A DNA stretch of 64,000 nt from an uncultured bacterium. Its GTDB lineage: Bacteria; Actinomycetota; Coriobacteriia; Coriobacteriales; Coriobacteriaceae. The notes under the pieces were generated by a model. That model did not search any database. It worked only from the letters and a program-made list of their open reading frames with translations, and was not told the DNA's origin. Shown piece after piece: positions 35,627-44,814 of this stretch (positions within the stretch are counted from its first letter, which is position 1; every line of letters starts with the position of its first letter). The translations under genes were made by a program, and so were the position numbers. The DNA is taken from NCBI GenBank assembly GCA_905214425.1, contig CAJMLY010000001.1, positions 1-64,000 on the forward strand, written 5' to 3'.

Positions 35627-36528
35627 ACTCGCTTGTCGTTGCTGCCGTCTTGCTGCTGATTCATGCGCTGGTTTGTCTGATGCTGTGGACGCTCATGAAG
35701 CTGGGCCTGCTGCCGGTGCGCGGGCACATGCTGGCTGTGATAGTGCTGGTGCCGCTGTGGGGCCCGCTGCTGGTGGTTCTGCTATCGGTCCGCAGCGCGG
35801 TGTTTGGCGAGGGGCTGAAAGAGTCTGCGCTGGAGTCGCTGCGCTTCAACGACGACCTGCATCGTAGTATGTCGGTACCGAGTGGTGAGGACGATGCAGG
35901 TGTAGTGCCGCTCGAGGAGGCGCTCATCGTCAACGACCCGGCATACCGGCGCCGCCTAATGCTCTCCATGCTTACCGAGGAGCCCGACGCGTACCTGGCG
36001 CAGCTGCAGGCGGCTAAGCTTAACGACGACGTTGAGGTGGCGCACTATGCCGCGACGGCGGTGGCGCAGATCTCCAAGGAGTCCGACCTTAAATTGCAGC
36101 AGCTTGAGCGCGCCTTTAAGACGGACCCGAGCGCGCAAAACCTCATCGAATACTGTGATTTTCTTGGTGAATACTTGGGCTCGGGCTTGGCTGAGGGGCG
36201 TGTGGCTCAGATTCAGCGCCAACAGTACGCGCGCCTGCTTGCACGTCGCTGCGAGCGCGAGGATACCCTTGAGCTGCGCATTCGATACGCGACGGCGCTG
36301 GCCGATGTCGGACAGATCGACGAGGCGCAGACCGTGACCGACCAGCTGGTGCTCGACGTGCCCGAGGAGCAGGAGGTTTGGATGCTTTGCCTGCGCCTGG
36401 CCGTGATGCGCCGCGACGGTGACGAGGTCCACCGTGTGATCGATGCGATTGACAAGCAACATGTGTATTTGAGCGCCGACAACCGCGAAAAGTTGGCGTT
36501 TTGGCGCGACGGGGAGGAGGCCAGATGA
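35623..36528 (+). CDS. pelE: PelE-like membrane-TPR protein
   Basis: This 301-residue protein has two membrane segments (about residues 5-30 and 37-57) followed by a helical tetratricopeptide-type region with alanine-rich repeats. That matches PelE, which sits with PelD and PelG in the inner-membrane Pel complex. The TTG start overlaps the pelD stop (TTGA). It also overlaps pelA by four bases. The sequence is weakly conserved; the assignment rests mainly on architecture and position. Confidence 0.78.
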   Translation: MNSLVVAAVLLLIHALVCLMLWTLMKLGLLPVRGHMLAVIVLVPLWGPLLVVLLSVRSAVFGEGLKESALESLRFNDDLHRSMSVPSGEDDAGVVPLEEALIVNDPAYRRRLMLSMLTEEPDAYLAQLQAAKLNDDVEVAHYAATAVAQISKESDLKLQQLERAFKTDPSAQNLIEYCDFLGEYLGSGLAEGRVAQIQRQQYARLLARRCEREDTLELRIRYATALADVGQIDEAQTVTDQLVLDVPEEQEVWMLCLRLAVMRRDGDEVHRVIDAIDKQHVYLSADNREKLAFWRDGEEAR

Positions 36529-38405
36529 ACGTGGTACAACATATCCGCGACCGTGCAGGCCGCTTTCGCTGGATGGGACTCCTCGTGGTGTGGGCGGTCT
36601 TTATTGCCATGGCCGCCGTGCTGCTGATCGAACGCGCCGGCGTGCAGTACAGTGCTGGCCAGCATAAGCTGGGGATGCTTGCCGCCAACGATGCGGTGCC
36701 GGCCTCCTCGGCAATCTTTGGCCAAAAGCCCACGTGCCTGGTCATTACTGATTCCGATCAAGCTGGCGTCGAGGACGTAAAGGAACAGTTCGACCAGATC
36801 CTGCTCGACATGAAGATCGCGCACCGCGACGTGGACCTTGCCCTGGATGGTGCGGATGTCATTCCCTCGCTGACCGCCTTCGATCGCGTGATTTTGCTCA
36901 TGCCGTCGCTCGATGGGCTCGGTACGCACCTGAGCGACATTATGAGTTGGGTGAGTGCCGGCGGTTCGCTTATGCTCGCCATGCCGCCGGATAACTCGAG
37001 CTATCTGCAAGTGATTGCCTCCAAGCTTGGCATTGAATCGGCCGGATATGACTATGTAAAAGCCGAAAGCATTGTGCCGAGCGAGGACTTTATGCTGGGC
37101 GGGGGAGAGCGCTACGAGCTCTCGGACCCCTTTGATTCCTCGCTTTCGGTATCGCTGCGCGAGACGGCTCGTGTGTGGGCTATGACCGGCGATGCGGGCG
37201 CCCCGCTCATTTGGTCTAATGACTGCGGTAGCGGGCGCACCGTGGTGTGCAATATCGGTATCTATGACAAGGTCATGCGCGGTTTTTACGCCGCGGCGAT
37301 CAGCCTGCTGGGTGATGCTACGGCCTATCCGGTCATCAACAGCGCCGTGTTCTATTTGGACGACTTTCCTAGCCCCGTGCCCTCGGGCGATGGTACTTAT
37401 ATCAAGCGTGACTACGGCCTTTCCATTGCCGATTTTTACACCAAGGTCTGGTGGCCCGATCTGCAAAAGCTCGCGCAAAAATACGGCATTCGCTATACCG
37501 GCGTGATGATCGAAAACTACGAGGACGCGGTCAACCAGACCGAGCCCGCGCGCCAGGCCGATACCACACAGTTCCGCTACTTTGGCGGCATGTTGCTGCA
37601 GATGGGCGGCGAGCTGGGCTTTCACGGCTACAACCATCAGCCGCTCGCGCTCTGGGACACCGACTACGGCACGCTGTACGTCTACAAGACGTGGAAAAAC
37701 AAGGAAACGCTCGTCGCTTCGCTCAATGAACTTATCGCGTTTCAGGACGAGGTGCTGCCCAACGCTCACGGCTCGGTTTACGTGCCACCGTCGAATATCC
37801 TTTCGGCCCGAGCGCGCATGATTATCGGCGACGATGTTCCGCGCATTAAGACTATTGCCAGTACGTATTTTGAGGATGGCACCGACCTGCCGTACGTGCA
37901 GGAGTTTGGCGTGGCGAGTGATGGCATTGTGGAGCAGCCACGTATTGTTTCGGGCGGCATGGTCGACGATTCCTATATGCGCCTGGCAGCCGCGTCCGAG
38001 CTCAACATGCACTACGTGAGCACGCACTTTATGCACCCGGACGACCTTTTGGACCCCGATCGCGGAGCCAAGGAGGGCTGGGAGGTCTACAAGGGCGGCC
38101 TGGTCGACTACCTGGAGTGGCTTACCAAATCCGCGCCCGACCTGCGGCACCAGACGGCGTCGGAGTGCTCCGGTGCCATTCAGCGCTTTTCGTCGGTTAC
38201 GGTAAGCGTGGATTCAAGTGCAGATGCCTGGACGCTCAACCTGGACAACTTTCACGACGAGGTTTGGCTCATGTTCCGCGCCAATAATGGCGAGCCGGGT
38301 GCGGTGACGGGTGGCGAACTGACGCGCCTTACGGGCAATCTTTATCTGCTCAAGGCAAATGATAAGACCGTGACGATCGAGCGCAAGGAGGGTGGCGACA
38401 AATGA
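36525..38405 (+). CDS. pelA: PelA-type membrane-anchored polysaccharide deacetylase
   Basis: This protein has 626 residues. An N-terminal membrane anchor (about 20-40) is followed by a Rossmann-like domain and a polysaccharide deacetylase domain with YLDDFPSP (Asp279, Asp280), the metal-binding HGYNH (His367, His371) and HFMHPDD. In Gram-positive pel clusters PelA keeps the deacetylase but lacks the glycoside hydrolase of the Pseudomonas protein, as here. It would partly deacetylate Pel outside the membrane. ATG 36525 overlaps the pelE stop (ATGA), and its own stop overlaps pelF. Confidence 0.85.
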   Translation: MNVVQHIRDRAGRFRWMGLLVVWAVFIAMAAVLLIERAGVQYSAGQHKLGMLAANDAVPASSAIFGQKPTCLVITDSDQAGVEDVKEQFDQILLDMKIAHRDVDLALDGADVIPSLTAFDRVILLMPSLDGLGTHLSDIMSWVSAGGSLMLAMPPDNSSYLQVIASKLGIESAGYDYVKAESIVPSEDFMLGGGERYELSDPFDSSLSVSLRETARVWAMTGDAGAPLIWSNDCGSGRTVVCNIGIYDKVMRGFYAAAISLLGDATAYPVINSAVFYLDDFPSPVPSGDGTYIKRDYGLSIADFYTKVWWPDLQKLAQKYGIRYTGVMIENYEDAVNQTEPARQADTTQFRYFGGMLLQMGGELGFHGYNHQPLALWDTDYGTLYVYKTWKNKETLVASLNELIAFQDEVLPNAHGSVYVPPSNILSARARMIIGDDVPRIKTIASTYFEDGTDLPYVQEFGVASDGIVEQPRIVSGGMVDDSYMRLAAASELNMHYVSTHFMHPDDLLDPDRGAKEGWEVYKGGLVDYLEWLTKSAPDLRHQTASECSGAIQRFSSVTVSVDSSADAWTLNLDNFHDEVWLMFRANNGEPGAVTGGELTRLTGNLYLLKANDKTVTIERKEGGDK

Positions 38406-39829
38406 GAGTCTGCTTGGTACTCGAGGGTTGCTACCCCTATGTGCACGGCGGCGTATCTACCTGGATGCATGGCTATATCCAGGCCATGCCCGAGCACGAG
38501 TTTGTGCTGTGGGTGATCGGCGCGCATGCTGCCGACCGTGGCAAGTTTGTCTACGAGCTGCCCGGCAACGTGGTCGAGGTGCACGAGGTGTTCCTGGACG
38601 ATGCCCTGCGGCTTTCGGGCGAGCAACACGAAGCCAGTTTTAACGCCCGCGAGCGCGAGGCGCTGCGCCGCCTGGTATCGCTCTCCAATCCGGACTGGGA
38701 CGTGTTATTCGATATCTTCCACCGCCGTCGCGTGCATCCGCTCTCGTTTTTGCAGAGCCGCACGTTTATGGATATCTTTCGCGACGTGTGCCTGGCCGAG
38801 TATCCCTACACGCCCTTTGCCGATGCATTCCACACCATGCGCTCCATGCTGCTGCCCGTGCTCTACCTGTTGGGCAGCGAGGTGCCGGTGGCCGATGTGT
38901 ACCATGCCATCTCGACCGGCTACGGTGGCCTGCTCGCCTGCCTGGGCTCAAGCGTTCACCATGCGCCGGTGCTGCTGACCGAGCATGGCATCTATACCCG
39001 CGAGCGCGAGGAAGAGATCATTCGCGCCGATTGGGTGGTGCCGTCGTTTAAGGACCGCTGGATTCGCTTTTTCTACCTGCTTTCGGAGGAGATCTACCGC
39101 CGCGCCTTCCGCGTGACGAGTTTGTTCCATAACGCCCGCAAGACGCAGATTGATATGGGCTGCGATGCGGACAAATGCCTGGTCATCCCCAACGGCATCC
39201 AGTTCGATCGCTTTAAGGATATTCCCTTAAAGACCGATGACGGCTGGGTGGATATTGGCGCGGTGGTGCGCCTTGCGCCCATCAAGGATGTCAAGACCAT
39301 GATCTATGCCTTCTTTGAGCTGCACGAGCGCCTGCCCAAGGTGCGCCTGCACATCATGGGCGGCGTGGACGACGAGGAGTACGGCGCCGAGTGCCACGCG
39401 CTGGTCGAAACCCTGGGCGTGCGCGACCTGATCTTTACCGGCCGCGTCAACGTGGTCGAGTACATGGAAAAGCTCGACTTTACTATTTTGACGAGCATCT
39501 CCGAGGGCCAGCCGCTCAGCGTGCTGGAGTCGCTTGCCGCGTGTCGTCCCTGCGTGACGACCGAGGTGGGCTGCTGCCGTGAGTTGCTCGAAGGCGCTCC
39601 GGGCGATGACTTTGGCGTGGCAGGTTTTGTGACGCCGCCTATGTATCGCAAGGGCTTGGCCGATGCCATGGAACGCATGTGCACAAGCCGCGCCCGTCGC
39701 ATTGAGATGGGGGAGCGAGGCCAGCGTCGCGTTGCCACGTACTTTTTGCACGAGCAGATGCTCGCCAACTATCGCGCGCTGTACGACGAGACGGCGCGCG
39801 TGTTTGACCTGCCCAGAGAGGGGGAGTAG
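38402..39829 (+). CDS. pelF: PelF glycosyltransferase (GT4)
   Basis: This 475-residue protein has a DUF3492-type N-terminal region typical of PelF (CLVLEGCYPYVHGGVSTWMHGYI, LTEHGIYTRERE) and a C-terminal GT4 domain (AVVRLAPIKDVKTMIYAF, EGQPLSVLESLA). PelF polymerises N-acetylhexosamine units in the cytoplasm. It is the most conserved member of the cluster and the best evidence that the locus is pel. It overlaps pelA by four bases and precedes pelG by three. Confidence 0.92.
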   Translation: MRVCLVLEGCYPYVHGGVSTWMHGYIQAMPEHEFVLWVIGAHAADRGKFVYELPGNVVEVHEVFLDDALRLSGEQHEASFNAREREALRRLVSLSNPDWDVLFDIFHRRRVHPLSFLQSRTFMDIFRDVCLAEYPYTPFADAFHTMRSMLLPVLYLLGSEVPVADVYHAISTGYGGLLACLGSSVHHAPVLLTEHGIYTREREEEIIRADWVVPSFKDRWIRFFYLLSEEIYRRAFRVTSLFHNARKTQIDMGCDADKCLVIPNGIQFDRFKDIPLKTDDGWVDIGAVVRLAPIKDVKTMIYAFFELHERLPKVRLHIMGGVDDEEYGAECHALVETLGVRDLIFTGRVNVVEYMEKLDFTILTSISEGQPLSVLESLAACRPCVTTEVGCCRELLEGAPGDDFGVAGFVTPPMYRKGLADAMERMCTSRARRIEMGERGQRRVATYFLHEQMLANYRALYDETARVFDLPREGE

Positions 39830-39832
39830 CCG

Positions 39833-41377
39833 GTGGCCGGAATCGGTTTTGAGCTCAAGCGCCTGTTTAGGCGCAAGGGTCTGTTTGCCACGATGCGCGC
39901 CTATGGCTACGCCGGCATTGTGTGCACGGGCCCCATGCTGCTGGGCGTCCTGCTCCAGGTGGGTATCTTGGCGCTGTGCGGCATGTGGGGCGTGGGACGC
40001 GCCAACCAGGATCTGCTGGTGTGCATGGTGACCTATACGCTGCTGGCATCGCTCACGCTCACGAGCTTTTTCTCCATGCCCGTCACGCGCTTTTTGGCCG
40101 ACATGCTTTTTGCCGAGCGCGAGGATGAGGTCCTGCCTTCGTTTTGGGGATCTAATGCTGTCATGCTCGTTGCGGGCACGGTGCTCTACGGCGTCTTTCT
40201 GCTGTTCTCGGGCGCCACGCTGCTGCAGGGGCTGCTGTGCCTGTGGCTGTTCAACATTATGATTGTCAACTGGAACGGCATGAGCTATCTCACGGCCATC
40301 AAAGATTATCGTGGCATTCTGTGCAGCTTTGCGGCCGCCATTGGCGTGGCGTGCCTGTGCGCCCTGGCAGCGCTGGCGCTGGGACTGCCGCCGGTCGAGG
40401 GCCTGTTGGCGTCAATCGCCCTAGGCTACGGCGTCATGCTCGCCTGGGATGTGGTACTGCTGTACCGGTATTTTCCTCAGAGCGACCGCAGCTCCTGGCT
40501 CTTTTTGCAGTGGCTCGATCAGTTTATGCCGCTGGCACTCACGGGCCTGTTAACCAATCTTGGACTCTTTGCGCACCTGGTGATTATTTGGGCCGGTCCC
40601 ATTGGCGTACAGGTCAAGGGCTTGTTTTATGGTGCGCCCTACCACGATGTGCCGGCGCTTATCGCGTTTTTGACGATCCTGGTCACGTCCGTCAACTTTG
40701 TGGTCTCGGTTGAGGTCAATTTCTATCCGCGCTACCGCGACTACTACAGCCTGTTCAACGACGGTGGCGTGGTGGGCGACATTGTGGTGGCCGAGGAGGA
40801 AATGCTTGCCACGCTAAACCGAGAACTGCGGTTTTGTGCGCTCAAACAGTTGTTTGTGACCGCGGCGGTCATTTCGCTCGAGACCACGGTGCTCTCGGCC
40901 CTACCGTTGGGCTTTAACAACCTGATGCACGGGTATTTTCGCACGCTGTGCGTGGGCTATGGCCTGTATGCCGTGGGCAATACGGTGTTGCTCATCTTGC
41001 TGTACTTTACCGACTACAAGGGGGCCGTGCTGGCCTCGGGGCTGTTTGCCGGTGTGGCCGGGCTGGCGACTGCCGTTTCTCTGCTCTTGCCGCAGCAGTT
41101 TTACGGCTTTGGCTTTTTGTTGGGTGCAGCGGTGTTTTTTATCGTGGCGCTGCTGCGGCTCGATACCTATACCGCCAACTTGCCGTATCGTATCCTGAGC
41201 CAGCAGCCCATTGTGGCGACTGACAAGACGGGCTGGTTTACACAGCTGGGCCGCTTGCTCGACCGTGCCGAGCAGCGCTATGAGGAAGGTCGCCATAAGG
41301 GTGAGCCACATGGTGCGTTTGAGCGCGCAGCAGTTCACGTGTATCGCAACCATTGGGGAGGTTCTGATGACCGATAG
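39833..41377 (+). CDS. pelG: PelG, Pel export membrane protein
   Basis: This 514-residue protein of the MOP superfamily has about twelve membrane segments and begins GIGFELKRLFRRKGLFATM, the typical PelG opening. It would carry the growing chain across the membrane with PelD and PelE. GTG start, three bases after the pelF stop. Its end overlaps the start of the CotH-family gene by eleven bases. Confidence 0.9.
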   Translation: MAGIGFELKRLFRRKGLFATMRAYGYAGIVCTGPMLLGVLLQVGILALCGMWGVGRANQDLLVCMVTYTLLASLTLTSFFSMPVTRFLADMLFAEREDEVLPSFWGSNAVMLVAGTVLYGVFLLFSGATLLQGLLCLWLFNIMIVNWNGMSYLTAIKDYRGILCSFAAAIGVACLCALAALALGLPPVEGLLASIALGYGVMLAWDVVLLYRYFPQSDRSSWLFLQWLDQFMPLALTGLLTNLGLFAHLVIIWAGPIGVQVKGLFYGAPYHDVPALIAFLTILVTSVNFVVSVEVNFYPRYRDYYSLFNDGGVVGDIVVAEEEMLATLNRELRFCALKQLFVTAAVISLETTVLSALPLGFNNLMHGYFRTLCVGYGLYAVGNTVLLILLYFTDYKGAVLASGLFAGVAGLATAVSLLLPQQFYGFGFLLGAAVFFIVALLRLDTYTANLPYRILSQQPIVATDKTGWFTQLGRLLDRAEQRYEEGRHKGEPHGAFERAAVHVYRNHWGGSDDR

Positions 41378-43136
41378 GATGATGTCTCGCCGTCGCCTGT
41401 TTGAGGCGGCTGCCGGTGCGCTGTTGCTTTCGGGCTGCTCGGTGCAGGAAGGCTCCTCGACCAAAAAGGTCAAAAAGCAGGGCAAGATTAAAAAGGCCGA
41501 GGCCTCCGACCAGTCCAAGCACCTGCGCGATAAGGACGAGCTGTACGAGGTCTACGACGACTCGGGCATTGTGACCATGTACCTGACGGTCTCGCGCGGT
41601 AACAGCTCCGAGAACACCGATCATAGCTGGGCCGAGATCAATACGTACTCGGTGTATGACTACGCCGACATGGGCGTGACGCGCTATCAGGTAATGGGGC
41701 TTTTGCAGGCGGGCGACGAAGACGGCCCGGTGGCCGGCGAGGTTGGCTATGGCGAGGAAGCGCCCAATGCTACCGTGCAGGTGCGTGGCCAGACGTCGAG
41801 CGGTTATACGCAGAAGAATTACAAGGTGGAGCTCAAAAAAGGAAAAGGTACCTGGCGCCAGCAGCGTGCGATTGCGCTCAACAAGCACATGGGCGAGGGT
41901 ATGCGTTTTCGCAACAAGATGGCCTATGACCTTATCCGCGGGATTCCCCAGATGATGGGCCTGCGCACGCAGTTTGTGCATCTGTGGGTGTGCGACCAGA
42001 CCGAAAAGTCCAACGACACCTTTGAGGACTACGGCCTGTTTACGCAGGTGGAGCAGCTCAACAAGACGGCGCTTAAGGCACATGGCCTTGATAAGAGCGG
42101 GCACCTGTACAAGGTGAACAGCTTTGATTTCCATCGCTACGAGGACACCATTAAGCTTGCCGATGATCCCGAATACAACCAGGTAAACTTTGAGGGCATG
42201 CTCGAGATTAAGGGCGATACGGACCACACCAAGCTCATCGAGATGCTCGATGCGCTCAACGACGAATCGCAAAAGATCGATGACGTGCTCGACACCTACT
42301 TTGATACCGAAAACCTGGTCTATTGGATGGCGTTTCAGATCCTGACGGGCAACTGCGATACGCAGAACCGCAACTGCTATCTGTACAGCCCGCTTAACTC
42401 AAATACCTGGTACTTTTTGGATTGGGACAACGATGGCATGCTGCGTAAGCTGGAGCTGAGCCTGACGGGGTTCTCGGATTATGCGAGCTGGGAGCGCGGC
42501 GTAAGCAACTACTGGGGCAACGTGCTGTTCAATCGTGCGCTGCGCAGCAAGTCGTTCCGCAGCGAACTCGACCGTGCCGTCAAGGACTTGCGCTCGTATT
42601 TGACCGAGACTCGCCTGGCCAAGATGATCAAGCACTACCGCGAGGTGACTGAATCCCTGGTCTTTGCTTCGCCCGATATCGACAATCTGCCTGTCACCAA
42701 GGACCAATACGAGCAGATCGCCGCGGCGATTCCCTCCGAGATCGAGGAGAACTACAAGAGCTTTCGCGAGAGTTTTAAAAAGCCCATGCCGTTCTACATC
42801 GGCGTGCCGCAGATCGATAACGGTAAACTGCGCATTAACTGGGATGCGTCCTATGACTTTGAGGCGCGCGACATTCGCTACACCGTAGAGCTTGCGCGCG
42901 ACTATGCCATAAGCGACGTGGTCTTTAAGGCCGAGGACGTGCTGCTTCCCGAGGTGACCTGCGATGCGCCCGATGCCGGCCAGTATTTTGTGCGCGTGCG
43001 TGCCGCCAACTCCGACGGCTTTACGCAAGATGCGTTTGACTACTATGTGACTGACGACGGCAAGCACTACGGCATGAAGTGTTTTTACGTGCAAGACGGC
43101 GGTAAGGTCGTGGAGGACACGTATGAGGAGGGCTAG
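41367..43136 (+). CDS. CotH-family lipoprotein in the pel operon
   Basis: This 589-residue protein has a lipoprotein signal, basic start then AAAGALLLSGC with the lipobox Cys. The CotH kinase-like domain has VRGQTSSGYTQKNYKVEL, ALNKHMGEGMRFRNKMAYDL and YFLDWDNDGMLRK. Bacterial CotH proteins are atypical secreted kinases that can phosphorylate proteins; a secreted target on the cell surface is expected. The start at ATG 41367 (GGGGAGG upstream) overlaps pelG; ATG 41379 is possible. The C-terminal region is a fibronectin-like beta domain. Coupling to pel suggests a matrix role, which is inference. Confidence 0.83.
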   Translation: MTDRMMSRRRLFEAAAGALLLSGCSVQEGSSTKKVKKQGKIKKAEASDQSKHLRDKDELYEVYDDSGIVTMYLTVSRGNSSENTDHSWAEINTYSVYDYADMGVTRYQVMGLLQAGDEDGPVAGEVGYGEEAPNATVQVRGQTSSGYTQKNYKVELKKGKGTWRQQRAIALNKHMGEGMRFRNKMAYDLIRGIPQMMGLRTQFVHLWVCDQTEKSNDTFEDYGLFTQVEQLNKTALKAHGLDKSGHLYKVNSFDFHRYEDTIKLADDPEYNQVNFEGMLEIKGDTDHTKLIEMLDALNDESQKIDDVLDTYFDTENLVYWMAFQILTGNCDTQNRNCYLYSPLNSNTWYFLDWDNDGMLRKLELSLTGFSDYASWERGVSNYWGNVLFNRALRSKSFRSELDRAVKDLRSYLTETRLAKMIKHYREVTESLVFASPDIDNLPVTKDQYEQIAAAIPSEIEENYKSFRESFKKPMPFYIGVPQIDNGKLRINWDASYDFEARDIRYTVELARDYAISDVVFKAEDVLLPEVTCDAPDAGQYFVRVRAANSDGFTQDAFDYYVTDDGKHYGMKCFYVQDGGKVVEDTYEEG

Positions 43137-43914
43137 CGCGCTGCTTGAGCGCTTGGCGGCTCCGCCTGTGCGTACCACGCAGGAGCGTTACCGCCACGAG
43201 CTCAAATATCTCATTAACGAGGGCGAGCACGCCGCGCTTGCCTGTCGCATGGTGCCGGTGTTTAAGCTGGACAAGCATGCGCAGGCGGGCGGTTACACTA
43301 TTCGAAGCCTGTATTTTGACGACTATTGCAACTCGGCCTACGAGGAAAAAGACGCCGGCATTCTCATGCGCAAAAAGTATCGCGTGCGTATCTATAACGG
43401 CAGCGACAAGGTGATTAAACTCGAGCGCAAAAAGAAGTACGGCAGCTGGATCTACAAGGAGGACGCGCCACTTACGCGCGGCGAGTTTGAGCAGATTCTG
43501 GCCGGCGACTTCGACTTTTTGCTGAGGAGCCCCTATCCGCTCTGCCGCGAGTTCTACATCGAGTGCATCTGCAACATGATGCGCCCGCGTACCATCGTGG
43601 ACTACGAGCGCGAGCCGTGGGTGATGGATGAGGGCACCGTGCGCATCACGTTTGACATGAACGTGCGTGCCGCGGTGGGTAGCTTTGACATCTTTGACGC
43701 GACCTTGCCCGCGCTGCCCGTTCTGGAGCCCGGCAAGCTGGTGATGGAGGTCAAGTTTACGGAGTTTTGCCCGCAGCTGGTGCGCGATATGGTGCCGCCG
43801 GGCGCGGCTGAGCTTACGGCGGTCTCTAAGTACTGCCTGTGTTACGAAAAGACCGCCTACCTGCGCGGATTTAACTACTGGGAATCGGATTTTGGGAACC
43901 GAGGGGATATTTAG
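43123..43914 (+). CDS. VTC-domain polyphosphate polymerase-like protein
   Basis: This 263-residue protein has the VTC tunnel-fold pattern: RHELKYLI at the start, IRSLYFDDYCNSAYEEK, MRKKYRVRIYN, KLERKKKYGSWIYKE and a C-terminal MEVKFTEF. The conserved basic residues line the channel that in yeast Vtc4 makes polyphosphate. It overlaps the CotH gene by fourteen bases and precedes a DUF4956 gene by three. CotH, VTC and DUF4956 genes often co-occur in bacteria; the common function is not settled. Confidence 0.85.
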   Translation: MRRASALLERLAAPPVRTTQERYRHELKYLINEGEHAALACRMVPVFKLDKHAQAGGYTIRSLYFDDYCNSAYEEKDAGILMRKKYRVRIYNGSDKVIKLERKKKYGSWIYKEDAPLTRGEFEQILAGDFDFLLRSPYPLCREFYIECICNMMRPRTIVDYEREPWVMDEGTVRITFDMNVRAAVGSFDIFDATLPALPVLEPGKLVMEVKFTEFCPQLVRDMVPPGAAELTAVSKYCLCYEKTAYLRGFNYWESDFGNRGDI

Positions 43915-43917
43915 ACC

Positions 43918-44583
43918 ATGAGCACCAGGGACTTTATTAAGAACTCCGTTTTGGAGGCGTTTGGCCAGGTCGACCCTGCCAAGATTGGCCTTTCGCTGTT
44001 CGTGGCGCTCGCCATGGGCATCCTGATCTATTACGTCTACAAGCGCTTTTTTACCGGCGTGGTGTATTCGCGTAGCTTTGCTGTGACGCTTGTGGGCATG
44101 TGCGTGCTTACCTGCATGGTCACGCTCGCGATCTCGACGAACGTGGTCATCTCGCTCGGTATGGTCGGTGCTCTGTCTATCGTCCGCTACCGTACGGCGG
44201 TTAAGGACCCGCTCGACCTGCTGTATCTGTTTTGGGCCATTACCACGGGCATTACGGCCGGTGCCGGCATGTATGCGCTCGTGGCACTCACAGCAGTGGT
44301 GATTGTGGTGACGATCGCCGGCTTTGCGAGCCACCAAGACAAGGCGCGCGTGTACATGATGGTCATCCACTACACGGGCCAGACCACCGGCGATGATATC
44401 GTGCGTGCATTTGGGCGCACCAAGTTCACCGTCAAATCCAAGACGATGCGCGGCGACAAGGTCGAAATGGCCGCCGAGGTGTTCTCGGATGGTGTGGATA
44501 TGCCCTATGCTGACGCCATCCGCGCGCTCGACGGCGTGGAGGACCTAACGCTCATCCAGTACAACGGCGAGTACCACGGTTAG
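43918..44583 (+). CDS. DUF4956 membrane protein
   Basis: This 221-residue protein has three to four membrane segments (about residues 20-135) containing ISLGMVGALSIVRYRTAVKDPLDLLYLFW, the hallmark of DUF4956. A cytoplasmic C-terminal ferredoxin-like domain follows. It likely forms a membrane partner of the VTC protein encoded three bases upstream. It is the last gene of the pel operon. Confidence 0.85.
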   Translation: MSTRDFIKNSVLEAFGQVDPAKIGLSLFVALAMGILIYYVYKRFFTGVVYSRSFAVTLVGMCVLTCMVTLAISTNVVISLGMVGALSIVRYRTAVKDPLDLLYLFWAITTGITAGAGMYALVALTAVVIVVTIAGFASHQDKARVYMMVIHYTGQTTGDDIVRAFGRTKFTVKSKTMRGDKVEMAAEVFSDGVDMPYADAIRALDGVEDLTLIQYNGEYHG

Positions 44584-44785
44584 AACCCTAGCGAGCAAAT
44601 GGGCGCTCCTGGTCGAGCATACGTCAGCGAGCGGGCAGCTGCCGTGGCGAGGTGCCGCGAAAGAGGAGCGACGCGTACTTCATGTACGCGAGCGACGGTT
44701 TGAGCGGCAGATCGTCCGGCAGATACCCGCGCAGCGTCGAGTAGTCCGGCGTTCGTCAGAACGCCGGAACGAACAGGTATTATGG
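44584..44785. other. Structured spacer between pel operon and sucrose regulator
   Basis: About 200 bases without a gene but rich in symmetry. A ten-base palindrome GGCAGCTGCC lies near 44635. CGCGTAC pairs with GTACGCG around TTCAT at 44672-44690. CCGGCGTTC pairs with GAACGCCGG at 44746-44767. GTCCGGC occurs twice, 30 bases apart. None is followed by a T-run, so these are not clear terminators. Confidence 0.5.
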
Positions 44786-44799
44786 TGAAAGCGATTTCA
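44786..44799. promoter_or_regulatory. LacI-family operator in front of the sucrose regulator
   Basis: TGAAAGCGATTTCA is a near-perfect palindrome of the LacI-family type. It lies just after a TATTAT box (44778-44783) and 16 bases before the likely GTG start, implying autoregulation. It matches the two sites upstream of the PTS gene. Confidence 0.75.
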
Positions 44800-44814
44800 A
44801 CGACAGGGGCTCTC

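Noticed and set aside
44782..44814. ATG 44782 as the start of the LacI-type regulator
   Set aside because: It would place the operator palindrome within the coding region and add residues before the conserved HTH; GTG 44815 or ATG 44824 fits better.
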